A stretch of 64,000 nucleotides of DNA from the NCBI RefSeq assembly GCF_009857605.1, contig NZ_WWCT01000004.1, positions 248,001-312,000 on the forward strand, in the 5' to 3' direction. The stretch's first letter is position 1. Each line of letters opens with the position of its first letter. The notes under the pieces were generated by a model that did not search any database, was not told the DNA's origin, and saw only the letters and a list, made by a program, of their open reading frames with translations. Below, piece by piece: positions 17,205 to 25,887 of the stretch. The stretch comes from Duganella levis. Lineage in GTDB: Bacteria > Pseudomonadota > Gammaproteobacteria > Burkholderiales > Burkholderiaceae_D. A program made the position numbers and the translations under genes.

Positions 17205-18140
17205 TCAACGCAATATGCCGGAGGTCTGCAATTCGCGGTCCCATGGCGGCACGGGATGGTATTCGGCGACCAGGAAGTCGATCAGCGCGCGCACTTTGGG
17301 GGATGGCTGGCGGCTGGCGGGATACAGCGCGCTGAGGTGATTCAGCGGCAGTTCCCAGTCGCTCAGCACCGGCACCAGCGTGCCCTCCATCAGGCTGCGC
17401 CAGGCCAGGAAGGTGGTGTTGTAGACGATGCCCAGCCCCTGCTGCGCGGCCTGTTGCAGCACCAGCCCATTGTTGGCCGTGAAGCTGGCGGCGACACGCA
17501 CCGATTGCTGTTCGTCGCCTCGCGTGAAATGCCATTGCGTGCCGTCGGTCAGGTGGCTGAAGTGCAGGCAGCGGTGCTGCTGCAAATCCTGCGGCGTGAC
17601 CGGCATGCCGTGCCGCGCCAGATACGACGGCGATGCGCACAGCACGCCGCGGCACGGCGCCAGCGGCCGCATGGCCAGCGCATGCACGTCCGGTATGCCG
17701 CCCACCCGTATCGTCAGGTCGAAGCCATGTTCGATCGGGTCAAGCAGCGCGTCGTCGACAAACAGCATCGGCTCCAGCAAGGGATGCAGCAGCGCGAAGC
17801 GCGCCAGGGCGCCGGCCAGCCACTCGCTGCCGAAGCTCGACGGCGCCTGTATCCGCAACGGCCCGGCCAGTTCATCGCCGGCCTGCTGCGCCACCACCCG
17901 CGCCGCCTCCTGCGCCTGCGCCACCGTCGCCATGCACGGCGTCAGATACGCCTGGCCGACATCGGTCAGGCTGACTTCGCGCGTGGAGCGGTGCAGCAGC
18001 CGCGCCCCCAGCTTTTCCTCCAGTTGCAGGATGTGCTTGCTGACCATGGCGCGCGTCAGGCCCAGGCGGCGGCCGGCCTCGCTGAAGCTGCGCAGCCGTG
18101 CCACCTCGACAAATATTTCCATCGCCCGTAATTGGTCCAT
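17205..18140 (-). CDS. LysR-family transcriptional regulator
   Basis: A 311-residue LysR protein starting MDQLRAMEIFVEVARLRSFS, with the winged HTH in residues 1-60 (GLTRAMVSKHILQLE) and an effector-binding domain whose ending (SPKVRALIDFLVAEY) is typical of the DhcR/CrgA-like group. The start at 18140 is preceded by AAGG; an upstream frame extension has no support. It is divergent from the dioxygenase gene at 18251 (110 bases apart), which is its likely target. Confidence 0.88.
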   Translation of the reverse strand: MDQLRAMEIFVEVARLRSFSEAGRRLGLTRAMVSKHILQLEEKLGARLLHRSTREVSLTDVGQAYLTPCMATVAQAQEAARVVAQQAGDELAGPLRIQAPSSFGSEWLAGALARFALLHPLLEPMLFVDDALLDPIEHGFDLTIRVGGIPDVHALAMRPLAPCRGVLCASPSYLARHGMPVTPQDLQQHRCLHFSHLTDGTQWHFTRGDEQQSVRVAASFTANNGLVLQQAAQQGLGIVYNTTFLAWRSLMEGTLVPVLSDWELPLNHLSALYPASRQPSPKVRALIDFLVAEYHPVPPWDRELQTSGILR

Positions 18141-18250
18141 GCCTTGATTGTCTCCACTTTGGCGACAATGTGTCAACCTTTTGCGGATTGTGATGGCCTC
18201 CCCATGTCCGTAAAATGCGATGAATCAAATATCCCGCCATGGAGCCAGAC

Positions 18251-19090
18251 ATGCTGACAGAATCACAAAAACAACAATATCAACGCGATGGCTTCATCGT
18301 TATCCCCGGTTTCAAGAGCGCCGAGGAGATCGCCAGGCTGCGCGCCCGCGCCGCCCAGATTGTCAACGATTTCGATCCGGCCGCCCAATCCGGCATCTTC
18401 AGCACCATCGAGCAGGAAAAAACCACAGACGATTACTTCCTCGGCTCCGACAACACCGTGCGCTGCTTCTTTGAAGAAGAAGCCTTCGGCGTCGACGGCC
18501 AGCTGAAACAGGCCAAGGAACTGTCGATCAACAAGATCGGCCACGCCATGCACGATCTCGATCCAGCCTTCCGCGCCTTCACGGCCGACGCCCGCCTGGA
18601 AGAGCTGGCGCGCGAACTGGGTCTGTCCGATCCGAAGGTCTGGCAGTCGATGTACATCTTCAAGCAGCCCGGCATCGGCGGCGAAGTGCGCTGGCACCAG
18701 GACGCCACCTACTTCGACACCGACCCGGTCAGCGTCACCACCTTCTGGTTCGCGCTGGAAGACGCGACGCTGGACAACGGCTGCATGTGGGCCGAACCAG
18801 GCGGCCATCGCGGCCCGATGCGCGAACGCTTCCTGCGCAACGGCGACGACGTGCGCATGGAAAAGCTCAGCGACATGGGCTGGCCGGACAACAGCACCGC
18901 CGTGCCGCTGGAATGCAAGGCCGGTAGCCTGGTGTGCTTCCACGGCCTGCTGCCGCACTACAGTGCGCCGAATCGTTCGGCGGTGTCGCGCCACGCCTAC
19001 ACGCTGCACGTCACCGATGGCGCCACCAGCTACTCGCCGCAAAACTGGATCCAGCGCGACGACAAACTGCCGGCGCGAGGCTTCCTGTAA
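18251..19090 (+). CDS. Phytanoyl-CoA dioxygenase (PhyH) family protein
   Basis: A 279-residue non-heme Fe(II)/2-oxoglutarate oxygenase. The facial triad is visible: His149 and Asp151 in WHQDATYF and the distal His236 in LLPHYSAPNRS, with the 2-oxoglutarate-binding Arg in the same stretch. The ATG at 18251 has GGAG seven bases upstream; an ATG four codons earlier does not. Its stop overlaps the start of the isomerase-like gene (TAATG), so the two are translationally coupled and likely act on one substrate. That substrate is unknown. Confidence 0.87.
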   Translation: MLTESQKQQYQRDGFIVIPGFKSAEEIARLRARAAQIVNDFDPAAQSGIFSTIEQEKTTDDYFLGSDNTVRCFFEEEAFGVDGQLKQAKELSINKIGHAMHDLDPAFRAFTADARLEELARELGLSDPKVWQSMYIFKQPGIGGEVRWHQDATYFDTDPVSVTTFWFALEDATLDNGCMWAEPGGHRGPMRERFLRNGDDVRMEKLSDMGWPDNSTAVPLECKAGSLVCFHGLLPHYSAPNRSAVSRHAYTLHVTDGATSYSPQNWIQRDDKLPARGFL

Positions 19091-19905
19091 TGCAGATCCA
19101 GATTTTCGCCGCCCAGTGGGGCAATAACGAGCTGCCGGCGCCGGTGTTCATCGAGCGCGTGAAAGCCGCAGGTTTCGACGGCATCGAAATGTCGCTGCCG
19201 CTCGACGCCGCCGAGCGTGACGACTGGACCCGCCAGATCGCCGACGCGGGCCTGGGCCTGATCGTAGCCCAATGGGAGACGGTGTTCCACCCGACCTTCG
19301 CGCCGCACAAGCAAGCGCTGGCCGAACTGCTGCACAACGCCTGCGCCGCCAGGCCGCTGCACGTCAATTCGCACACCGGCAAGGACTACTTCACGCCGCA
19401 GCAGAACCGCGAACTGCTGGACCTCGCCGCAGACATCTCGCGCCAGCACGGCGTGCCGATTGTCCACGAGATCCACCGCAGCCGTTTCAGCGGCCATCCG
19501 ATGCTGCTGCTGCCTTACCTTGGACAGATGCCCGACCTGCAACTGACGGCCGACCTGTCGCACTGGTGCTGCGCCTGCGAGTCCCTGCTGGAAGACCAGC
19601 CGGAGACGCTGGCCAAAACCCTGCCGCATGTGCGCCACATCCACGCCCGCGTGGGACACGCGCAAGGCCCGCAAGTGGCCGACTTCCGCGCGCCGGAATC
19701 GCAGGCCGCTCTGGAAGCGCACCTGTCGTGGTGGGATGAAGTGATCCGCCTGCGCCGCGCCGCCGGTGTATCGCGCATGACGCTGACGCCGGAATTCGGC
19801 CCGGTGCCGTACACGCAAACCCTGCCCTACACGCAGAAGGAAGTGTCGAACGCGTGGGAACTGAACGTGGCGATGCTGCAGCTGCTGCGCCAGCGCTACG
19901 CCTGA
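19090..19905 (+). CDS. Sugar phosphate isomerase/epimerase-like TIM-barrel protein
   Basis: A 271-residue protein of the xylose-isomerase-like / AP endonuclease 2 TIM-barrel family. Barrel strands with metal-ligand candidates are visible: GFDGIEMSL, LHVNSHTGKDYF, IVHEIHRSRFSG, LTADLSHWC, IHARVGHAQGP and MTLTPEFGPVPY, which carry Glu, His and Asp in the usual places. The ATG overlaps the stop of the upstream PhyH gene by one base. The last ten bases overlap the convergent histidine kinase gene. Probably a sugar or polyol derivative isomerase working with the dioxygenase. Confidence 0.85.
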   Translation: MQIQIFAAQWGNNELPAPVFIERVKAAGFDGIEMSLPLDAAERDDWTRQIADAGLGLIVAQWETVFHPTFAPHKQALAELLHNACAARPLHVNSHTGKDYFTPQQNRELLDLAADISRQHGVPIVHEIHRSRFSGHPMLLLPYLGQMPDLQLTADLSHWCCACESLLEDQPETLAKTLPHVRHIHARVGHAQGPQVADFRAPESQAALEAHLSWWDEVIRLRRAAGVSRMTLTPEFGPVPYTQTLPYTQKEVSNAWELNVAMLQLLRQRYA

Positions 19906-21824
19906 ATCGTCTCCTCTTCCGGCGCCGGCGCCAACGGCAGTACCAGCAGCACGCTGGTGCCGCCGGCCGGCACCGACTCCACGCGGATGGTCCCTTTCAG
20001 CACGCCGGTCACAATGTTATAAACGATATTCATCCCCAGCCCTGAACCACCCTGCCCCATCTTGGTGGTGAAGAAGGGATCGAAGATTTTGTGCAGCACC
20101 ACGTCGGTCATGCCGATGCCGTTGTCCTTCATTTGCAGCACCACCAGGTCGCGTCCCTCGCGCCGCGCACTGATCGCCAGCACACCGCTCTCGCGGCCAT
20201 CGAAGCCGTGCAGCAGCGCGTTGCCGATCAGATTACTCAGCACCTGGCTCAAGCTCCCCGGATAGGAATCGAACATCAGATCGGCCGGCACGTCCACCGT
20301 CACCGTGCAGCAGGCGCGCCGCAGCTGCGCCGCGTAAGTGGCCAGCGTATCGTGCAGCACCTCGTCCAGCCGGAAGCGCCGCCGCTGGCCGCTGGCCTGG
20401 TCCACCGCCACCTGCTTGAAGGACGTGATCAGGTCCGCCGCCCGCGTCAGCGAATGCGCCATGATGTCGCAGGCCTTGCGGGCGTCGGCCAGGTGCGCAT
20501 CCAGCGCCGAGCGTTTCAGGCCCGCGCCTTCCTGCAAGCGGCGCTCGAAGTCGCGCACCATGTCGGCCAGCGCGGTGGCGGTCAGCAGGCTGTTGCCGAT
20601 CGGCGTATTCAGTTCATGCGCCACCCCGGCCACCAATGCCCCCAGCGACGCCATCTTCTCCGAGGTTTGCAGATTGGTCTGCGCCTGCTTCAGCGTCGCC
20701 ACCACGCGCGACAGGCTGTTGCGCGCCTGCTCGGCATTCTGTTTTTGCAGCTCCAGCTCATTCAGGCTGAATTCCATGCCGTGCCGCGCATCCGTCTCGC
20801 GCCGGTTGACCACTAGCAGCGCGGCGATCAGCGCGCTGATGATCACGCCCGCCATGCCGATCAATACCACCGGCAGTTGCGAGCGGCCGTAACGCGCGCC
20901 AGCGCGGCCTTCAAACCGCACGATCCAGTGGCGCTGCGCCACCGGCAGCACCGTCTGCGCCGTCAGTCCCGACACATTCTCGCCGCGCTCCTGATGCGTC
21001 TCGACCCTGCCGTCGCTGTCGTACAGCAGCGTGTCGACGCCCGGCGCCGGCGGTTTCCCTTGCTGGAAGCCGCCGTCCTCGATGCGCACATGCAGATGCT
21101 CCAGCAGCGCCGGATCGAGCACCTCGCGCATCAGCGCATTGACGCGGAACACAATCGCCACAAAGCCTTCCAGCGCCTCGCGCCGCTGCGCCGTGGTGTC
21201 CAGCGGCAGGCCGTTGCGGTACACCGGCGCGCGCGCCACGAAGCCCGGTTCGCCGCTGGCGTCCTGCACCAGCGTGATGCGTTCGGTGGCGACGATGTCG
21301 CCGCTGTCGCGTCCCAGTTCCAGCGCCTTCAGGTGCGGCGCCAGCGCCGCCAGGTCGAGGCCAAAGGCGTTCTCGTTGCCCTTCAGCGGTTCGGTGTATT
21401 CAATGATGTAATGCAGCGGGCGGCGCGTGGCCGGATGCACATGAAATTGCGGATAGCCTTGCGCCTCCAGCGTGGTGTCGCGCTTCACGCGTTCCACAAA
21501 CGCCGGCAGTTCCGCCTCCGGCACCACGCGCACAAACTGCAAGGCCTGATAGCCGGGATAGCGCTTGTCGACCTTCAGCTCATTGACGAAGCGATGGAAG
21601 TGTTCACGGTCGATACGGTCGTTGACCGCATACACGCCCTTCATGCTGTGCAGCGTGTCGAAGTAGATTTGCAGACGGTTTTGCATGTCGCGCGCCACCC
21701 TCTCGGTGTCGCGCTGGAAGCTGGCCTGCACTTGCTGCTTCTGCTGTTCCTGAATCACAAAATAGCAGATCCAGGCTGTCAGGCAGATCCCGACAAAGAA
21801 AGCCAGGTAGCCGCGCCGGCGCAT
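19896..21824 (-). CDS. CHASE-domain sensor histidine kinase
   Basis: A 642-residue membrane kinase. An N-terminal helix (6-25), a periplasmic CHASE domain (about 55-290, including MKGVYAVNDRIDREHFHRFV) and a second membrane helix (about 318-338) are followed by a coiled coil, a phosphoacceptor segment with His in GVAHELNTPIGNS and an HATPase domain with DNGIGM and GSGLGMNI. CHASE domains bind small extracellular ligands. It starts three bases after the stop of the HD-GYP gene, so the two form a kinase/regulator pair. Confidence 0.9.
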   Translation of the reverse strand: MRRRGYLAFFVGICLTAWICYFVIQEQQKQQVQASFQRDTERVARDMQNRLQIYFDTLHSMKGVYAVNDRIDREHFHRFVNELKVDKRYPGYQALQFVRVVPEAELPAFVERVKRDTTLEAQGYPQFHVHPATRRPLHYIIEYTEPLKGNENAFGLDLAALAPHLKALELGRDSGDIVATERITLVQDASGEPGFVARAPVYRNGLPLDTTAQRREALEGFVAIVFRVNALMREVLDPALLEHLHVRIEDGGFQQGKPPAPGVDTLLYDSDGRVETHQERGENVSGLTAQTVLPVAQRHWIVRFEGRAGARYGRSQLPVVLIGMAGVIISALIAALLVVNRRETDARHGMEFSLNELELQKQNAEQARNSLSRVVATLKQAQTNLQTSEKMASLGALVAGVAHELNTPIGNSLLTATALADMVRDFERRLQEGAGLKRSALDAHLADARKACDIMAHSLTRAADLITSFKQVAVDQASGQRRRFRLDEVLHDTLATYAAQLRRACCTVTVDVPADLMFDSYPGSLSQVLSNLIGNALLHGFDGRESGVLAISARREGRDLVVLQMKDNGIGMTDVVLHKIFDPFFTTKMGQGGSGLGMNIVYNIVTGVLKGTIRVESVPAGGTSVLLVLPLAPAPEEETIQA

Positions 21825-21827
21825 GAT

Positions 21828-22913
21828 CTATCCGGCAGCGTCACTGTAACGGTTGGCGATGGCCATGAATTCCTCCTCCACCGTCAGCATGGCGTCGACC
21901 ACGTCCGGGTCGAAATGCTCGCCGCTTCCCTGCCGTATCATCTCCATGGCGGTTTCGTGGGTGAAGGCCGGCTTGTAGACGCGCTTGGAAATCAGCGCGT
22001 CGTACACGTCGGCCACCGCCATCAGGCGCGCCGACATCGGGATCGCCTCGGCCGCCAGGCCTTGCGGATAACCGGAGCCGTCAAACTTCTCCTGGTGCGA
22101 ATAGGCGATCTCGCGCGCGTAGCGCAGGAAGGTATTGGTGTAGCCCAGCGTGTTCTCGACATTGGCGATGGCGTCGCGGCCGTACACTGTATGCTTTTTC
22201 ATGACCTCGAATTCGGCGTCGGTTAGGCGGTCCGGCTTGAGCAGGATGGCGTCCGGGATCGACACCTTGCCGATGTCGTGCAGCGGCGCGGCCTTGAACA
22301 GCGCCTTGATATTGGCGTCGCTCAGCTCTTCCTCGAAGCGCTTATGATGCTGCAGCTGGCGCGCCAGCGCCACGATGTAGTGCTGCACGCGGCGCAGGTG
22401 GTTGGCGGTTTCGTATTCGCGCGTTTCGGCCAGCGACGCCAGCGCCCAGATCATCGCGTCCAGCATCTGGCTCAGTTCCGCCGTCACCTCTTCCACCACG
22501 TGTTCCAGCAGATTGCGCTGCTGCTTGAGCAGTTCGCGCGCGTGGCGCAGTTGCAGATGGGTGTCGACCCGCGCGCGCAGCACCCCGCCCTGCACCGGCT
22601 TGGGCACTACGTCGGCCGCGCAGGCGTCCAACGCGCGCTGCTCGTCCAGCGCGCGTTGCAGGAAAATGACCGGGATATCGGCGGTATCGGGGCTGGACTT
22701 CAGTTGCTGGCAGACGCTGTAGCCGTCCACGCCCGGCAGGTCGGCATCCACCACCACCAGGTGCGGGCGCGGCACGTGCTGCATGATGTCCAGCGCCGCG
22801 CGGCCGCTGTTGGCCAGCCGGACTTCGTACTGATCCTCCAGCATGCCGTTCATCTGGATCAGGTTGTCCGTCGCTTCATCGACTATCAGTACGATGGCCT
22901 TTTTGACATTCAT
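21828..22913 (-). CDS. Response regulator with HD-GYP c-di-GMP phosphodiesterase domain
   Basis: A 361-residue protein: receiver domain (1-120) and HD-GYP domain (about 145-350). The phosphoacceptor Asp lies in VVVDADLPGVDGYS and the conserved Lys in VPKPV, but the usual Thr/Ser after strand 4 is missing (IFLQRALDE). HD-GYP motifs are complete: PLHDIGKVSIPD, HQEKFDGSGYPQG and ADVYDALISKR, so it should hydrolyse c-di-GMP. The kinase gene lies directly downstream. Together they would tune c-di-GMP in response to an external signal. Confidence 0.9.
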   Translation of the reverse strand: MNVKKAIVLIVDEATDNLIQMNGMLEDQYEVRLANSGRAALDIMQHVPRPHLVVVDADLPGVDGYSVCQQLKSSPDTADIPVIFLQRALDEQRALDACAADVVPKPVQGGVLRARVDTHLQLRHARELLKQQRNLLEHVVEEVTAELSQMLDAMIWALASLAETREYETANHLRRVQHYIVALARQLQHHKRFEEELSDANIKALFKAAPLHDIGKVSIPDAILLKPDRLTDAEFEVMKKHTVYGRDAIANVENTLGYTNTFLRYAREIAYSHQEKFDGSGYPQGLAAEAIPMSARLMAVADVYDALISKRVYKPAFTHETAMEMIRQGSGEHFDPDVVDAMLTVEEEFMAIANRYSDAAG

Positions 22914-22994
22914 GCGCCGCTGCTCCCGCGAGTATTCTTACCATCATCATAACCGAGCGGATTTGCCGACCAAAACTATTTTTCCCCCGTGAGC

Positions 22995-23023
22995 TTGCAA
23001 TTGGATAGTGCACTACCTATACT
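22995..23023 (+). promoter_or_regulatory. Sigma-70-type promoter of the ohrR-like gene, possibly leaderless
   Basis: TTGCAA (22995-23000) and TATACT (23018-23023) are separated by 17 bases. The start site would fall about seven bases after the -10 box, at or next to the ATG at 23030, so the mRNA may lack a leader. The spacer contains GTGCAC and AATTGG, which could be part of an operator. Confidence 0.6.
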
Positions 23024-23029
23024 AAGAAG

Positions 23030-23488
23030 ATGGATACGCAAACTACCCCCACCTTCGGCGTCCCGCAGCTCGATCAGCAACTGTGCTTCGCTCTCTATTC
23101 CACCTCGCTGGCAATGAGCAAGCTGTACCGCAAGCTGCTGCGCGGCCTGGGCCTGACCTACTCCCAATACCTCGTCATGATGGTGTTGTGGGAGAAAAAC
23201 GAACTGACCGTGTCGGAGGTGGGCGAACGCCTGTTCCTCGACTCGGCCACGCTGACGCCCCTGCTCAAGCGCATGGAAGTGGCGGAACTGATCACCCGCA
23301 ACCGCGCCGCCAGCGACGAGCGTCAGGTCATCATCAAGCTGACGCCGCACGGCGACGCGTTGCGCCACGAAGCGGCCAAGCTGCCGCCGTCCATCCTGCA
23401 AGCCACGCAATGCACGCTGGACCAGGTGGTCGGCATGAAACAGCAACTGGACGAACTGCGTTCCAGCCTGATGACCTCGGCCGGCTAA
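23030..23488 (+). CDS. ohrR: MarR-family organic-peroxide sensing regulator, 2-Cys OhrR type
   Basis: A 152-residue MarR protein. The N-terminus [13 protein letters not shown] and [15 protein letters not shown] are hallmarks of OhrR, in which the first Cys (Cys19 here) is oxidised by organic hydroperoxides. A second Cys at 128 fits the 2-Cys type that forms an intersubunit disulphide. The winged-helix residues [16 protein letters not shown] and DERQV are intact. The usual partner ohr (peroxide reductase) is absent; instead a 2OG-Fe(II) oxygenase gene follows five bases later. Autoregulation is expected. The name rests on motifs only. Confidence 0.82.
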   Translation: MDTQTTPTFGVPQLDQQLCFALYSTSLAMSKLYRKLLRGLGLTYSQYLVMMVLWEKNELTVSEVGERLFLDSATLTPLLKRMEVAELITRNRAASDERQVIIKLTPHGDALRHEAAKLPPSILQATQCTLDQVVGMKQQLDELRSSLMTSAG

Positions 23489-23493
23489 GCACG

Positions 23494-24234
23494 ATGACGA
23501 CACCTATCTACACGCCGCTGGCCGACACCGTGACGGCCTTGCGACGCGACGGCTATGCGCTGCTGCAGCCGCAGGACGTGGCCACGCTGGCCGGCCTGCC
23601 GCTGGCCGCGCTGGACGCGCTGATCCCCAGCTGGAACGACCTCGCGACCGACCAGTACCTGAAGGACGGCGGCCGCTATCGGCGCCGCCGCCATTCCTGC
23701 TTCATCCAGGAAGGCCGCCACCTGACGCAAACGCCGCACCGCGCGCACTGGCAGCCACTGGAATACAACGCCCTGCACGGCGGCATGCACCGCCTGTTCG
23801 AGCCGGTGCTGCCGGCCACCGTCACGCAGCAAGGCTGGCCGGCGCTGATCACCGCCATCGGCCAGTTGTGCAGCGCGGCGCGCGACACGGCGGCGCCATG
23901 GTATGTTGAGGCGCACCAGTTCCGCATCGACACCACCGATGGCATCGGCCGGCCCACGCCGGAAGGCGCGCACCGCGACGGCGTCGATTTCGTCGCGGTC
24001 ATCCTGATCGCCCGCGACGGCATCAAGGGCGGCGAAACGCGTGTCTTCGAGGCCGATGGCCCGAACGGCAAGCGTTTCACCATGACGGCGCCATGGACCA
24101 TGTTGTTGTTGAATGACGCCACTGTCATCCATGAATCCACTCCGATCCAGCCCTTGGCGCAACACGGCCACCGCGACACACTGGTACTGACCTGGCGCGC
24201 CGGCAGTTTCCAGGGACAGGAAACTTCCCCTTGA
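23494..24234 (+). CDS. 2OG-Fe(II) dioxygenase family protein
   Basis: A 246-residue protein of the bacterial 2OG-Fe dioxygenase family. His160 and Asp162 in GAHRDGVDF give the HxD metal pair, and the strand GGETRVFEADG plus NDATVIHESTPI with a distal His and RDTLVLTWR (2-oxoglutarate Arg) complete the fold. Members of this family hydroxylate free amino acids in known cases. It starts five bases after the ohrR-like stop and is therefore cotranscribed with a peroxide sensor. Substrate unknown. Confidence 0.82.
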   Translation: MTTPIYTPLADTVTALRRDGYALLQPQDVATLAGLPLAALDALIPSWNDLATDQYLKDGGRYRRRRHSCFIQEGRHLTQTPHRAHWQPLEYNALHGGMHRLFEPVLPATVTQQGWPALITAIGQLCSAARDTAAPWYVEAHQFRIDTTDGIGRPTPEGAHRDGVDFVAVILIARDGIKGGETRVFEADGPNGKRFTMTAPWTMLLLNDATVIHESTPIQPLAQHGHRDTLVLTWRAGSFQGQETSP

Positions 24235-24287
24235 TAGGGTAATCCGATATAGTTTGCCTAGCCAACTATGCACCAGGAGGGTGGTCT

Positions 24288-25646
24288 GTGGACACCAGTT
24301 ACGAAATACAGCCAGATGAAATCGAAATACTGATCGTCGAAGACAGTCCCACCCAGGCCGAACGTCTGCGCCGGCTGATCCAGTCGATGCGCTACAACGC
24401 CCGCGTGGCGCCCAACGGCCGCCTGGCGCTGGAAGCCATCCGCGAGCGCAAGCCGCACCTGGTGCTGTCGGACATCGTCATGCCCGAGATGGACGGCTAC
24501 ACGCTGTGCCGCGCCATCAAGGCCGATCCGGAGCTGCGCGACATCCCGGTGATCCTGGTCACCTCGCTGATGGACCCGAAGGACATCATCCGCGGCATCG
24601 AATGCGGCGCCGATAACTTCATCCGCAAGCCATACGCGGAAGACTATCTGCTGAACCGCATCGGCCACATGCTGATGAACCAGAAGCTGCGCAAGAACCA
24701 GAATATGGAGATCGGCATCGCTCTGTATCTTGGCGAACAAAAGCACTTCATCAACGCCGACCGCCAGCAGATCCTCGACTTGCTGATCTCCACCTACGAA
24801 CAGGCGGTGCAGGTCAACAGCGAGTTGCAGGCGCGCGAACGCCAGGTAATCGAACTGAATATGCGGCTGGCGCACCACGCCGGCGAGCTGGAAACCATCA
24901 ACCGCGAAATCGCGCTGAAAAACCTGGAGCTGGCGGAAGCGAGCCGCATGAAGTCAGCCTTCATCGCCAATATGTCGCACGAACTGCGCACGCCGCTGAA
25001 CGCCATCATCGGCTTCACCGGCGCGCTGCTGATGAAGCTGCCCGGCCCGCTGACGCCGGAACAGGACAAGCAGCTCAACACCATCCGCACCAGCGCCCGT
25101 CACCTGCTCTCGCTGATCAACGACATTCTGGACGTGGCCAAGATCGAAGCCGGCAAGGTCACGCTGGAACTGGAAACCGTGCAGTGCCAGGGCGTGGTCA
25201 AGGATGTGGTGGACACGCTACGCCCGCTGGCCGTGCAAAAGAACCTGACGCTGGAAATGGACCTGGCCGATCCGGCCATCGTGCTGGAAACCGACCGCCG
25301 GGCGCTGACGCAGATTCTGCTCAACCTGGGCAACAACGCCATCAAGTTCACCGAAAGCGGCACCGTACGCGTGTCGCTGAGCCAGCGCGTGGTCGAGGGC
25401 CAGGCGCCGGTAATCGAATTCTCGGTGGCCGACAGCGGCGCCGGCATCCGCGAGGAAGACCAGGCCAAGCTGTTCCAGGCGTTCTCGCAGCTGGATTCGA
25501 CCTCCACCCGGCACGCCGAAGGCGCCGGCCTGGGCCTGTACCTGTGCCAGAACCTGGCCAACCTGATCGGCGGTTCGCTGTTCTTCAAGAGCGACTTCGG
25601 CCACGGCAGCACCTTCACGCTGGCGCTGCCGGCCAAGGGCGTTTGA
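24288..25646 (+). CDS. Receiver-histidine kinase hybrid (soluble)
   Basis: A 452-residue cytoplasmic hybrid: receiver domain (about 12-130, phosphoacceptor in LSDIVMPEMDGYT, Lys in IRKPY), coiled-coil linker (about 165-220), HisKA with NMSHELRTPLNAIIGF (about 225-290) and HATPase with NNAIKFTES, DSGAGIREED and GAGLGLYLC. GTG at 24288 is the start, supported by AGGAGG seven bases upstream. There is no membrane helix, so its input must come from phosphotransfer or a partner. It follows the ohrR/oxygenase pair by 53 bases. Confidence 0.88.
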   Translation: MDTSYEIQPDEIEILIVEDSPTQAERLRRLIQSMRYNARVAPNGRLALEAIRERKPHLVLSDIVMPEMDGYTLCRAIKADPELRDIPVILVTSLMDPKDIIRGIECGADNFIRKPYAEDYLLNRIGHMLMNQKLRKNQNMEIGIALYLGEQKHFINADRQQILDLLISTYEQAVQVNSELQARERQVIELNMRLAHHAGELETINREIALKNLELAEASRMKSAFIANMSHELRTPLNAIIGFTGALLMKLPGPLTPEQDKQLNTIRTSARHLLSLINDILDVAKIEAGKVTLELETVQCQGVVKDVVDTLRPLAVQKNLTLEMDLADPAIVLETDRRALTQILLNLGNNAIKFTESGTVRVSLSQRVVEGQAPVIEFSVADSGAGIREEDQAKLFQAFSQLDSTSTRHAEGAGLGLYLCQNLANLIGGSLFFKSDFGHGSTFTLALPAKGV

Positions 25647-25689
25647 GGATTTTAAAAGATGACAATAATAACAACGTAATTCTACGGTA

Positions 25690-25718
25690 TTGCAGTGCAA
25701 CATAAAGAGGGGTATAGT
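25690..25718 (+). promoter_or_regulatory. Sigma-70-type promoter for the candidate small RNA
   Basis: TTGCAG (25690-25695) and TATAGT (25713-25718) with a 17-base spacer. Transcription would start near 25724, about 68 bases before the end of a rho-independent terminator, with no open reading frame between. Confidence 0.55.
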
Positions 25719-25723
25719 TGGAA

Positions 25724-25791
25724 CTGTCTCCTCCAATCCGTTCGCTGAACATTGGAATTCAACCCGCGCCACTGGCAGCGGGTTTTTTTTT
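25724..25791 (+). ncRNA. Candidate small regulatory RNA (about 68 nt)
   Basis: Between a promoter-like sequence and a U-tract terminator lies a short segment with two hairpins and no coding potential. Hairpin 1: TCCAAT (25732-25737) pairs with ATTGGA (25751-25756), enclosing a second stem GTTC/GAAC with a GCT loop. Hairpin 2 is the terminator with nine T residues. The first bases (GTCTCCTCC) are single-stranded and complementary to a GGAGG ribosome binding site, as in many target-repressing small RNAs. It could instead be just the 3' untranslated region and terminator of the kinase gene. Confidence 0.5.
25761..25791 (+). terminator. Rho-independent terminator
   Basis: AACCCGC (25761-25767) pairs with GCGGGTT (25778-25784), with further pairing possible inside (GCC/GGC), and runs into nine T residues (25783-25791). 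It ends the candidate small RNA and would also stop readthrough from the hybrid kinase gene at 25646. Confidence 0.8.
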
Positions 25792-25887
25792 GCCTGTGCA
25801 TTTGCAATATTTACCGTCGGCCAACGTCTACACCTCAGCAACACCCCCTCAGCAATAATTTAAACGACTGATTCAACAAGGGAAAGC

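Noticed and set aside
23030-23488. Generic MarR drug-efflux regulator controlling the RND operon
   Set aside because: The conserved Cys pair and the N-terminal LCFALYS motif fit OhrR better, and the RND operon lies 2.4 kb away behind another gene and a terminator.
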